The notes beneath the pieces are model-generated. The model saw nothing but the letters and a program-made list of their open reading frames with translations, ran no database searches and was not told the DNA's origin. The translations under genes and the position numbers were made by a program. Positions 1-11,607 of a stretch of DNA of 64,000 bases are shown one piece after another. Source of the stretch: JAIBJN01 sp963842305 (GTDB lineage Bacteria; Actinomycetota; Thermoleophilia; Gaiellales; Gaiellaceae). The stretch lies in assembly GCA_963842305.1 (NCBI GenBank), contig CAWJFW010000005.1, forward strand, positions 310,001 to 374,000. The letters are read 5' to 3'. Positions within the stretch are counted from its first letter, which is position 1, and each line of letters begins with the position of its first letter.

Positions 1-1
1 C

Positions 2-1324
2 GAGGACGCGAAGTGGACGAACGGCGACCCGGTAACCGCGCAGGACTACGTGTACTCCTGGAAGCGGACGCTGAGTCCCGAGCTCGCGGCCGACTACGCC
101 TACCAGCTGTACGGCATCAAGGGCGCTGCCGAGTACAACGGCTGCGAGAAGAACTGCGACGCGCTGGCTGACAAGGTCGCGGTCACCGCGGTGGACGACT
201 ACACGCTCCAGGTCGAGCTGACCTCGGAGCAGCCGTGGTTCCTCGGGCAGGTCTCGCACCACTCGTTCCTTCCTGTCCACCAGGCGACCGTCGAGGAGTT
301 CGGCGACAACTGGACGGACCCGGAGAACATCGTCACCGACGGCCCCTTCATGCTCGAGTCGTGGGATCACGAGGCCGAGATCGACCTCGTCAAGAATCCC
401 GACTACCGCGACGCCGAGAACGTCACGCTCGAGCGGATCGAGGGTCCGATCATCGTCGACGGCATCACCCGCGTCCAGGCGTTCGAGGCCGGCGAGGTCG
501 ACGTGCTCGACGGCAACGCGCTCCCGCTCGAGGAGATCGACCGGCTGAAGGAAGAGCCGTATTACGAGGTGTATCCCTCGCTTGGGACGTACTACTACGG
601 CTTCAACGTCGAGAACATCGGCGAGGCTCAGCGGAAGGCGATGTCGCTGGCCATCAACCGGAGGGTCATCACCGACCAGGTCGATCGGCAGGGCCGGGTC
701 CCGGCCACCGGCATGACGCCCGAGGGCGTCAAGGGCTTCGACGTCATCAACCCGAACTCGCCGTGGCTCCCCGCCGAGGGCGACATCGAGCAGGCGAAGA
801 CGATGATGGCCGAGGAGGCGAGTCCGAAGACGGACATCAACCTCTTCCACAACGACGCCCCCGGCCACCCGGAGATCGCCGTGGCCGTGCAGAGCATGTG
901 GGACGAGCTCGGCATCAAGACGACCATCAAGTCGCAGGAGTGGGCCCAGTTCCTCGAGTTCCTCGGCCCGCCGCCGAACAAGGCGGTCGACGCGTACCGG
1001 CTCGGGTGGATCTACGACTTCCCGGATGCCATCAACGGCCTCGAGCTGTTCACGTGTGACTCGGGGAACAACAACACCAACTGGTGCAACGAGGACTACG
1101 ACGCGCTCGTCGAGGAGGCCAGGAAGACGGTCGACGACGACGCTCGCTACGAGGTCTACCGCCAGCTGGAGGGCATCATGTTCGACGAGGACGGTGAGGT
1201 GCCGATCACGCCGCTCTACTGGTACACGTACACCAACCTCGAGAACGATGCAGTTCGAGACACCTTCTACATCAGCCCACTGGATCAGATCGACTTCACG
1301 AAGGTCGTCGTCCAGGGAGGCTAG
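2..1324 (+). CDS. Oligopeptide/dipeptide ABC transporter substrate-binding protein, 5' end outside window
   Basis: Extracytoplasmic solute-binding protein of the SBP_bac_5 (OppA/DppA) family that delivers peptides to the permease pair encoded just downstream. The frame is open from base 2, so signal peptide and N-terminus lie upstream of the window. Visible hallmarks are the N-lobe run KWTNGDPVTAQDYVYSWKR and the C-lobe segment DAYRLGWIYDFPDAINGLE, both typical of peptide-binding members. About 440 codons are present, against a usual total of 530-600. A perfect 16-bp hairpin follows the stop codon and separates it from the permease genes. The peptide specificity cannot be told from sequence. 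Confidence 0.95.
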   Translation, partial: EDAKWTNGDPVTAQDYVYSWKRTLSPELAADYAYQLYGIKGAAEYNGCEKNCDALADKVAVTAVDDYTLQVELTSEQPWFLGQVSHHSFLPVHQATVEEFGDNWTDPENIVTDGPFMLESWDHEAEIDLVKNPDYRDAENVTLERIEGPIIVDGITRVQAFEAGEVDVLDGNALPLEEIDRLKEEPYYEVYPSLGTYYYGFNVENIGEAQRKAMSLAINRRVITDQVDRQGRVPATGMTPEGVKGFDVINPNSPWLPAEGDIEQAKTMMAEEASPKTDINLFHNDAPGHPEIAVAVQSMWDELGIKTTIKSQEWAQFLEFLGPPPNKAVDAYRLGWIYDFPDAINGLELFTCDSGNNNTNWCNEDYDALVEEARKTVDDDARYEVYRQLEGIMFDEDGEVPITPLYWYTYTNLENDAVRDTFYISPLDQIDFTKVVVQGG

Positions 1325-1344
1325 AAGCCGTCGGCTTCAGGAAT

Positions 1345-1380
1345 CGAGTTGGCGGGGCGCTCAGGCGCCCCGCCAACTCG
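1345..1380 (+). promoter_or_regulatory. Perfect 16-bp intercistronic hairpin after the binding-protein gene
   Basis: Arms at 1345-1360 and 1365-1380 are exact reverse complements around a TCAG loop. No T-run follows, so it is less likely a simple intrinsic terminator than a structure that protects the 3' end of the binding-protein mRNA or partly terminates transcription. Either would give the usual excess of binding protein over permeases. Confidence 0.75.
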
Positions 1381-1421
1381 TGTTGCCAAACAGCTACCAA
1401 CGGGTAGACAATCCAGCCTAG

Positions 1422-2363
1422 ATGGCGACGTTCATCATCAGGAGGATCTTCTGGACGATCCCGGTCCTCCTGCTCGTCATCTTCATGATCTTCATGATGA
1501 TGCGGCAGATCGAGGGGAACCCCTTCCGCCGTACCGAGCGGGCCGTGCCGCCCGAGGTGCAGGCGAACCTCGAGCGGAAGTTCAATCTCGACAAGCCCTG
1601 GTACATGCAGTACCTGCTCTACGTGAAGGGGGTGTTCACCTTCGACCTCGGCCCGTCGCTCGTTCTGCGGGATCGCTCGGTGACCGACATCGTCAAGGAG
1701 CACTTCCCCCGGTCGGTGAAGCTGGGAGTGCTCGCGTTCCTCTGGGCGATCATCTTCGGCATCCCGGCGGGCGTCATCGCCGCACTGAGACCGAACACGC
1801 TCTACGACTACCTGCTGATGTTCTTCTCGAGCATCGGCTTTGCCTTACCGAGCTTCTTCGTCGCCACCCTGCTCATCTACTACTTTGCCCTCAAGGTCAA
1901 CGCCTTCCCGACGAACGGGTGGCCGCTCGGGTTCTGGGACATCGACTCGCGCGTGATCCTGCCGTCGCTCGCGCTCGGGCTCTTTCCGATGGCGTACTTC
2001 GCGAGACTCGTGCGCGGGACGATGCTCGAGACGATGCAGCAGGACTACGTGCGCACGGCGCGGGCGAAGGGTCTGCGCTGGAAGAGCGTCGTCGTGCGCC
2101 ACGTGTTCCGAAACTCGCTCATCCCCGTCGTGACCGCGACGGCTCCGCTCTTCGGGCTTATCATCACGGGGACGTTCGTGATCGAGGTGATCTTCTCGAT
2201 CCCGGGCATCGGCCGCTACTTCATCAACTCGGTGTCCAACCGCGACTACTCGGTGGTGATGGGGATCACCGTCCTGACCTCCGTCGTGATCATTCTGGCC
2301 AACCTCTTCGTGGACATCGCCTACGGGTTCCTCGACCCGAGGACGAGGACGAGCAGGTCGTGA
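1422..2363 (+). CDS. oppB: Oligopeptide ABC transporter permease, OppB/DppB type
   Basis: Inner-membrane subunit of the peptide importer, 313 aa, the usual length for OppB/DppB. The N-terminus MATFIIRRIFWTIPVLLLV is the standard first membrane helix of this family. A large external loop follows, then five more helices. The EAA cytoplasmic loop that contacts the ATPases is visible as DYVRTARAKGLRWKSVVVRH, about residues 205-225. No strong ribosome-binding site precedes the ATG. It lies about 40 bases after the intercistronic hairpin and 7 bases before the second permease gene. Confidence 0.96.
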   Translation: MATFIIRRIFWTIPVLLLVIFMIFMMMRQIEGNPFRRTERAVPPEVQANLERKFNLDKPWYMQYLLYVKGVFTFDLGPSLVLRDRSVTDIVKEHFPRSVKLGVLAFLWAIIFGIPAGVIAALRPNTLYDYLLMFFSSIGFALPSFFVATLLIYYFALKVNAFPTNGWPLGFWDIDSRVILPSLALGLFPMAYFARLVRGTMLETMQQDYVRTARAKGLRWKSVVVRHVFRNSLIPVVTATAPLFGLIITGTFVIEVIFSIPGIGRYFINSVSNRDYSVVMGITVLTSVVIILANLFVDIAYGFLDPRTRTSRS

Positions 2364-2370
2364 CGAGCTG

Positions 2371-3336
2371 ATGGTCGCCAACCCCCGCGAAGCGGCGACA
2401 CTCGAGCCGCGGATTTCCACGCCGCCTCTCCCGGAGACCGCCGGCGAGCCCATTCGTCAGACGAGCCTGTGGCGCGACGCCTTCCACCGCTACCTGCGAA
2501 ACAAGGGCGCCGTCGCAGCGGCGATCGTCTTCACAGGAATCGTCCTCTACTGCTTCCTGATCCCCGGGTTCTGGTTCATCCCGGGCATCTGGACGACGAT
2601 CTGGGGCATCGACCCGAATGAGGTGAACTTCGCCGAGACGCGTCTGCCCAGGTCGCTCGAGCATCCGTTCGGCACCGACCAGTTCGGGCGTGACATCTTC
2701 ACCCGGGTTGCCAAGGGAGGTCAGGTTTCGATCGCCATCGGGTTCGCGGCCACGATGGCCATCCTCTTCATCGGCATCGCCTACGGCTCGATCTCCGGCT
2801 TCGTCGGCGGGCGCCTCGACAACGGGATGATGCGCTTCCTCGACGCGCTCTACGGCCTCCCCTACCTGCCGTTCGCGATCCTGACCCTCGCGATCATCGG
2901 GTCGGTCAACTTCTGGACGATGGTGGTCGCGCTGACCATCGCGAGCTGGTTCACGGCGGCGCGGATCGTGCGAGGGCAGGTGATCACGCTGAAGCAGAAC
3001 GACTACGTCCGGGCGGCGCACGCCGTCGGCGCGCGCTGGCACCGCGTACTCGTCCGCCACCTGTTGCCGAACACGCTCGGCGTGCTCATCATCTTCGTCT
3101 TCCTCGAGCTTCCGAACGTCGTCCTCGGCGAGGCGTTCCTGTCCTTCATCGGCCTCGGCATCAATCCGCCCGATGCCTCGTGGGGCTCGCTCGCGAGCGA
3201 GGGCCGTGATGCCTACCGCACGAACCCGCTCGACCTGTGGATCCCCTGCCTCTTCATCGCGGCGCTCGTGCTCTGCGCGAACTTCATCGCCGACGGCCTC
3301 CGCGATGCTCTCGATCCCCGCACGCGGGAGACCTAA
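2371..3336 (+). CDS. oppC: Oligopeptide ABC transporter permease, OppC/DppC type
   Basis: Second membrane subunit, 321 aa. It has the OppC layout: a cytoplasmic N-terminal arm, one helix near residues 42-65 (GAVAAAIVFTGIVLYCFLIP), the family phrase HPFGTDQFGRDIFTRV, then the BPD_transp_1 core. The EAA loop NDYVRAAHAVGARWHRVLVR is near residue 210. The start lies 7 bases after the oppB stop and the next gene begins 6 bases after its stop, so the set is one operon. Confidence 0.96.
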   Translation: MVANPREAATLEPRISTPPLPETAGEPIRQTSLWRDAFHRYLRNKGAVAAAIVFTGIVLYCFLIPGFWFIPGIWTTIWGIDPNEVNFAETRLPRSLEHPFGTDQFGRDIFTRVAKGGQVSIAIGFAATMAILFIGIAYGSISGFVGGRLDNGMMRFLDALYGLPYLPFAILTLAIIGSVNFWTMVVALTIASWFTAARIVRGQVITLKQNDYVRAAHAVGARWHRVLVRHLLPNTLGVLIIFVFLELPNVVLGEAFLSFIGLGINPPDASWGSLASEGRDAYRTNPLDLWIPCLFIAALVLCANFIADGLRDALDPRTRET

Positions 3337-3342
3337 CTCTCC

Positions 3343-4353
3343 ATGCCGCTGCTCGAGGTCGAGAATCTCAAGACCTACTTCTTCACCCGCGAGGGCGCAG
3401 TCCAGGCCGTCGACGGGGTCTCGTTCACCGTCGACGAGGGGAGGACGCTCGGGATCGTCGGCGAGTCGGGTTGCGGCAAGTCGGTGACCGCGCTCTCGAT
3501 CATGGGGCTGATCCCGAAGCCGCCGGCGAAGATCGTCGAGGGCTCGGTCGTCTTCGATGGCCAGGACCTCACGAAGCTCTCCGAGCGCGAGCTGGAGGAC
3601 ATCCGCGGCAAGCGGATCGCGATGATCTTCCAGGACCCGATGACGTCCCTGAACCCGACTTTCAAGATCGGCACCCAGATCACCGAGACCCTCCACCGCC
3701 ACTTCGACATGTCGAAGGGGGCGTCCCGACAGCGCGCGGTCGAGCTCATGGAGGAGGTCGGGATCCCGAGCGCCGCCGAGCGCCTCGACGACTACCCGCA
3801 CCAGTTTTCGGGCGGAATGCGCCAGCGCGTGATGATCGCCATGGCACTCTCGTGCAATCCGAAGCTCCTGATCGCGGACGAGCCGACGACCGCTCTCGAC
3901 GTGACCATCCAGGCGCAGATCCTCGACCTGCTCGAGCGGCTGCGCGAGGAGTACCAGATGGCGATGATCATCATCACGCACGACATGGGCGTGATCGCCG
4001 AGGCCGCCGACGACGTCGCCGTCATGTACGCGGGCCAGATCGTCGAGCAGGCGAACGCCTTGGACCTGTTCGACCACCCCGAGCATCCGTACACCGAGGC
4101 GCTCCTCGGCGCGCTGCCGCAGCTCGAGGGCGAGGGCATTCGTGAGGGAAGGCTGACGGCCATCGGCGGCCGTCCGCCCGACCTCGTGAACCCGCCGGAC
4201 GGATGCCGCTTCGCCGCGCGCTGTCCGTACCGGGAGCTGGACTCGTGCGCCGAGAGGCCGCAGGAGCTGCGGCAGATCAGGCAGGACCATTGGGTTCGCT
4301 CGGCGCATCCGACGAGCGAGCGCAGCCGCACCCCCGAGACGGTGACGACGTGA
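3343..4353 (+). CDS. oppD: Oligopeptide ABC transporter ATP-binding protein, OppD/DppD type
   Basis: Cytoplasmic ATPase, 336 aa. Walker A is GESGCGKS at residues 40-47, the ABC signature FSGGMRQRV is near 155, and Walker B LLIADEP is near 177 followed by the H-loop ITHD. The C-terminal oligo_HPY segment contains GCRFAARCPYRE, whose cysteines match the [4Fe-4S] or metal-binding tail seen in Opp/Dpp ATPases. Its stop codon TGA overlaps the GTG start of oppF by four bases. Confidence 0.96.
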   Translation: MPLLEVENLKTYFFTREGAVQAVDGVSFTVDEGRTLGIVGESGCGKSVTALSIMGLIPKPPAKIVEGSVVFDGQDLTKLSERELEDIRGKRIAMIFQDPMTSLNPTFKIGTQITETLHRHFDMSKGASRQRAVELMEEVGIPSAAERLDDYPHQFSGGMRQRVMIAMALSCNPKLLIADEPTTALDVTIQAQILDLLERLREEYQMAMIIITHDMGVIAEAADDVAVMYAGQIVEQANALDLFDHPEHPYTEALLGALPQLEGEGIREGRLTAIGGRPPDLVNPPDGCRFAARCPYRELDSCAERPQELRQIRQDHWVRSAHPTSERSRTPETVTT

Positions 4354-5246
4354 CCGAGGCCTCCGCCGCCGCGACACTTCCGAACCAGGACGGGGCCCTC
4401 CTCACGGTGACCGACCTGCAGAAGCATTTCCCGGTGCGCAGGGGGATTCTCGTCGAGCGGACCGTCGGCTACGTCAAGGCCGTGGACGGCGTCTCCTTTG
4501 CAATCCCGGAGGGCAAGACCCTCGGCCTGGTCGGCGAGTCCGGATCGGGCAAGTCGACGACCGGCTACTGCATCCTGCAGCTCATGAAGCCGACCGGCGG
4601 CTCGATCCTGTTCCAGGGGAAGGAGCTGACGGGGCTGAAGAAAGAAGAGCTCCGCCGGATGCGGCAGGACATGCAGATCGTCTTCCAGGACCCGTACTCG
4701 TCGCTCGACCCGCGCATGACGGTCGGGGGCATCGTCTCGGAGCCGCTCGAGGTCCACGGAATGGGGACGCGCAAGGGCCGGGCCGAGACCGTCCGGCGCC
4801 TGCTCGAGGTCGTCGGCTTCAACCCGAACTTCACGAACCGCTACCCGCACGAGTTCTCGGGGGGCCAGCGCCAGCGCATCGGTATCGCCCGCGCGCTCGC
4901 GCTCAATCCGAAGCTGATCATCTGCGACGAGCCTGTTTCGGCGCTCGACGTGTCGATCCAGGCGCAGATCCTGAACCTGCTGAAGGACCTGCAGCGGGAC
5001 TTCGGGCTCACGTACCTGTTCATCTCCCACGATCTCGCCGTCGTCCGGACGATGTCCGACGAGATCGCCGTGATGAACCAGGGCAAGCTCGTGGAGGTCG
5101 GTCCCGCCGAGCAGATCTACTTGCACCCGAAGGACGAGTACACGCGGGCGCTCTTCGCAGCCGTGCCCGTACCGGACCCGCGCCGCCAGCGCGAACGGAA
5201 GGCGGAGCGGGCTCGGCTCAGGCTCGACCGTCTCACCAGGATGTAG
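4350..5246 (+). CDS. oppF: Oligopeptide ABC transporter ATP-binding protein, OppF/DppF type
   Basis: Second ATPase of the importer. GTG at 4350 is preferred because it forms a GTGA overlap with the oppD stop and gives 298 aa. The longer in-frame extension back to 4203 lies wholly within oppD and reads as its shadow. Walker A is GESGSGKS (62-69), the signature FSGGQRQRI follows, and Walker B is LIICDEP. The phrase PYSSLDPRMTV is characteristic of OppF. It closes the operon, with no clear terminator hairpin after it. Confidence 0.95.
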   Translation: MTEASAAATLPNQDGALLTVTDLQKHFPVRRGILVERTVGYVKAVDGVSFAIPEGKTLGLVGESGSGKSTTGYCILQLMKPTGGSILFQGKELTGLKKEELRRMRQDMQIVFQDPYSSLDPRMTVGGIVSEPLEVHGMGTRKGRAETVRRLLEVVGFNPNFTNRYPHEFSGGQRQRIGIARALALNPKLIICDEPVSALDVSIQAQILNLLKDLQRDFGLTYLFISHDLAVVRTMSDEIAVMNQGKLVEVGPAEQIYLHPKDEYTRALFAAVPVPDPRRQRERKAERARLRLDRLTRM

Positions 5247-5299
5247 GCGCGAAGCCACTGGCGGTCTAACCTCCGCCTGTCGCTATCGTCTGAATAGCT

Positions 5300-5776
5300 A
5301 TGGCTGGCAGAGACCCGCTTGTACAAGGCGGCCATTGTGATCGCGCCCGGGAATGGATGTCGCTTGGCCTCGACGGCGAGCTGTCGCCGCTCGAGGTCGA
5401 GTTGCTCGACCGGCACCTCCAGGCCTGTGAGGCCTGCCGGCTCTTCGAGTCCGACGTCCGCTGGGCGACGGACGTCCTGCGTCTGACGCCGCAGGAGCGG
5501 CCGTCCCGGCGGATCGAGCTGCCGGTCCCGGCGCGCCCACGCCTCTCGGGGCGCCGCCTCACCGCCGTGGCCGCCGCCGCCTCACTCGCCGTCGGCGCGC
5601 TGGTCGGCTCCTACGTCCACGGTCCGTCCTCGTCCGCGCCGGCCAACGGCCCGACGGAGGTCAGCCTGCTCTCGAACGAGGCGAAGCTCTTCCGAGACCT
5701 GCCGCGGACGAGGATTCTCTCGCCGGTCCAGGCGCCCGCCGGAGGGCCGCCGAACCCGCCGGAAGGCGTCATCTAG
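5300..5776 (+). CDS. Putative anti-sigma factor with N-terminal zinc finger (zf-HC2) and one membrane helix
   Basis: 158 aa. The N-terminal ZAS-type motif is H39-x3-C43-x2-C46 with an upstream His-Cys at residues 12-13. A single hydrophobic helix at about 87-106 and a short C-terminal tail outside follow. This layout is known in anti-sigma factors that hold ECF sigma factors at the membrane and release them on envelope or redox stress. No ECF sigma gene is adjacent, which is odd because such pairs are usually neighbours. It stands between the opp operon and atpD, so its cognate sigma factor is unknown. A regulatory role is inference from the domain layout. Confidence 0.75.
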   Translation: MAGRDPLVQGGHCDRAREWMSLGLDGELSPLEVELLDRHLQACEACRLFESDVRWATDVLRLTPQERPSRRIELPVPARPRLSGRRLTAVAAAASLAVGALVGSYVHGPSSSAPANGPTEVSLLSNEAKLFRDLPRTRILSPVQAPAGGPPNPPEGVI

Positions 5777-5872
5777 GTCGAGCGTTCGCCGGAGGGGCGG
5801 GGCCGGCGCTCGGATAGACTGGTAGTGGCCGCCAGAGCCGGCCATCGGCGCACGCGATCACCCAGGAGATCC

Positions 5873-7369
5873 ATGGCCAAAGAGAAGAACGTCGGCAAGA
5901 TCGTCGAGATCAAGGGCGTCGTGATCGACGCCGCCTTTCACGGCGAGCTCCCGTCCATCTACAACGCCCTGCGCATTCAGGTCCCCGAGCAGGACGGCCG
6001 GCCCGCGGTCGACCTGGTCGCGGAGGTTCAGCAGCACCTCGGGAACGACCGAGTCAGGGCGGTAGCCATGGACTCGACCGACGGCGTCCCGCGCGGAGCG
6101 GACGTCGTGGACATGGGCGAGCCGATCTCCGTGCCCGTGGGGCAGGTGACGCTCGGCAGGATCTTCAACGTCCTCGGCGCCACGATCGACGAGGGCGACG
6201 AGGTCGAGGGCGAGCGCTGGCCGATCCACCGGCCCGCGCCCACCTTCGAGGAGCTCGAGCCGACGGTGGAGATCTTCGAGACCGGCATCAAGGTGATCGA
6301 CCTGCTCGCGCCGTACGTGAAGGGCGGCAAGGTCGGCCTCTTCGGCGGCGCCGGCGTCGGCAAGACCGTCCTCATCCAGGAGCTCATCCGCAACATCGCC
6401 GCGGAGCACGAGGGGCTCTCCGTGTTCGCGGGCGTCGGCGAGCGCTCCCGAGAGGGCAACGACCTCTGGCGCGAGATGACCGAATCGGGCGTCATCGAGA
6501 AGACGGCGCTCGTCTTCGGGCAGATGAACGAACCCCCCGGCGCGCGCCTCCGCGTCGGCCTCGCAGGACTGACGATGGCCGAGTACTTCCGCGAGGAAGG
6601 ACAGGACGTCCTCCTCTTCATCGACAACATCTTCCGCTTCGTGCAGGCAGGATCCGAGGTATCGGCCCTCCTCGGGCGCATGCCCTCCGCCGTCGGCTAC
6701 CAGCCCACGCTCGCCACCGAGATGGGCCAGCTGCAGGAGCGCATCACGTCGACGCGCAAGGGCTCGGTCACCTCTGTGCAGGCGATCTACGTCCCCGCGG
6801 ACGACCTTACCGACCCGGCCCCCGCCAACACGTTCGCCCACCTCGACGCGACGACCGTGCTCTCGCGGTCGATCGCGGAACAGGCCATCTACCCGGCCGT
6901 CGACCCGCTCGACTCGTTCTCGCGCGCGCTCCAGCCGGACATCGTCGGCGAGGAGCACTACGAGACGGCGACGCGGGTCCAGGAGATCCTGCAGCGGTAC
7001 AAGGAGCTGCAGGACATCATCGCCATCCTCGGAATGGACGAGCTCTCCGACGAGGACAAACTCACCGTCCAGCGCGCCCGCAAGGTGCAGCGGTTCCTCT
7101 CGCAGCCCTTCTTCGTCGCCGAGGCGTTCACCGGGAGCCCCGGACAGTACGTCCAGCTCGCCGAGACGATCAAGGGGTTCCGGGAGATCATCGAGGGCAA
7201 GCACGACGACCTTTCCGAGCAGGCCTTCTACATGGTCGGGACGATCGACGAAGCCGTCGAGCGGGCAAAGGCCATGGCCGAGGAGGACGAGGCACCGGCG
7301 CCGAAGGCGGAGGAGCCGCCCGAGCCCGAGGCATCTGAAGAGCGCGAGGCCGAGCCGGCCGCCGTCTAG
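5873..7369 (+). CDS. atpD: ATP synthase F1 subunit beta
   Basis: Catalytic subunit of F1F0 ATP synthase, 498 aa. ATG 5873 is chosen because AGGAG (5864-5868) sits at proper spacing; a longer in-frame start at 5825 lacks one. The P-loop GGAGVGKT is at 158-165, with GERSREGNDL and the VSALLGRMPSAVGYQPTL region after it. The C-terminus carries an acidic Ala/Pro/Glu tail beyond the usual end. Only atpC follows; the other subunit genes (alpha, gamma, delta, F0) are not in the window. Upstream stands an anti-sigma-like gene instead of atpG. Confidence 0.98.
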   Translation: MAKEKNVGKIVEIKGVVIDAAFHGELPSIYNALRIQVPEQDGRPAVDLVAEVQQHLGNDRVRAVAMDSTDGVPRGADVVDMGEPISVPVGQVTLGRIFNVLGATIDEGDEVEGERWPIHRPAPTFEELEPTVEIFETGIKVIDLLAPYVKGGKVGLFGGAGVGKTVLIQELIRNIAAEHEGLSVFAGVGERSREGNDLWREMTESGVIEKTALVFGQMNEPPGARLRVGLAGLTMAEYFREEGQDVLLFIDNIFRFVQAGSEVSALLGRMPSAVGYQPTLATEMGQLQERITSTRKGSVTSVQAIYVPADDLTDPAPANTFAHLDATTVLSRSIAEQAIYPAVDPLDSFSRALQPDIVGEEHYETATRVQEILQRYKELQDIIAILGMDELSDEDKLTVQRARKVQRFLSQPFFVAEAFTGSPGQYVQLAETIKGFREIIEGKHDDLSEQAFYMVGTIDEAVERAKAMAEEDEAPAPKAEEPPEPEASEEREAEPAAV

Positions 7370-7380
7370 GGAGTCAGAGC

Positions 7381-7812
7381 TTGGCGACACACGAGGGCGC
7401 GGTCCGCACCTTCGACCTGTCGGTCGTGACGCCGGAAGGCCCGGCGTACGAGGGCGAGGCCGAGATGCTCGTCGTCCCCGGCGCCTCGGGCGAGATCGGC
7501 GTGCTCGCCCGTCACGCGCCGCTGGTGGCGATGCTGAAGGCGGGCGAGATTCGCATCAAGTCGGGAGGCTCGTGGCAGGCGTTCGCCGCAGGGCCCGGCT
7601 ATTTCAAGGTGCAGCAGGACAGGGCGCTCGTCCTCGTCGACGACGCCGTTCGGGCCGAGGAGATCGACATCGACGAGGCGCGCCGCGAAGCCGAGGAAGC
7701 CCGCGCGCTCCTCGAGCGGATCGATTCCGGCGCCGAGGAAGGCGACCGCTGGAAGGTCGAGCAGCGCCTACGGCACGCCGAAAACAAGCTGGCCGTCGCG
7801 GGCCACGGCTAA
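7381..7812 (+). CDS. atpC: ATP synthase F1 subunit epsilon
   Basis: 143 aa, with the N-terminal beta-sandwich (LSVVTPEGPAYEGEAEMLVV, residues 9-28) and a C-terminal helical hairpin (about 90-140). It couples F1 rotation and inhibits hydrolysis. It begins with TTG at 7381, preceded by GGGAG just after the atpD stop; no better start exists in the 11-base gap. The gene ends 32 bases before metH. Confidence 0.95.
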   Translation: MATHEGAVRTFDLSVVTPEGPAYEGEAEMLVVPGASGEIGVLARHAPLVAMLKAGEIRIKSGGSWQAFAAGPGYFKVQQDRALVLVDDAVRAEEIDIDEARREAEEARALLERIDSGAEEGDRWKVEQRLRHAENKLAVAGHG

Positions 7813-7844
7813 CCCCGGCCGCCGCCTGACGGCACAATTCGTCC

Positions 7845-11496
<3,652 letters not shown>

Positions 11497-11607
11497 GAGG
11501 GCCGACTCGGCCTTCATCCGGAGGAACCGCCGGCGGTGTGGAGAACCGGCAGGGATACCCGTGACCTTCGGTATCCTCATTCGGTCGCCCGCGGGCGGCT
11601 TTCCTCC

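Noticed and set aside
4203..4349. N-terminal extension of OppF from 4203
   Set aside because: It overlaps oppD entirely and has no family similarity; the GTGA overlap at 4350 is the natural start.
2290..4377. 695-codon minus-strand open frame opposite the peptide transporter genes
   Set aside because: Same antisense effect; it spans oppC and oppD and has no recognisable motif.
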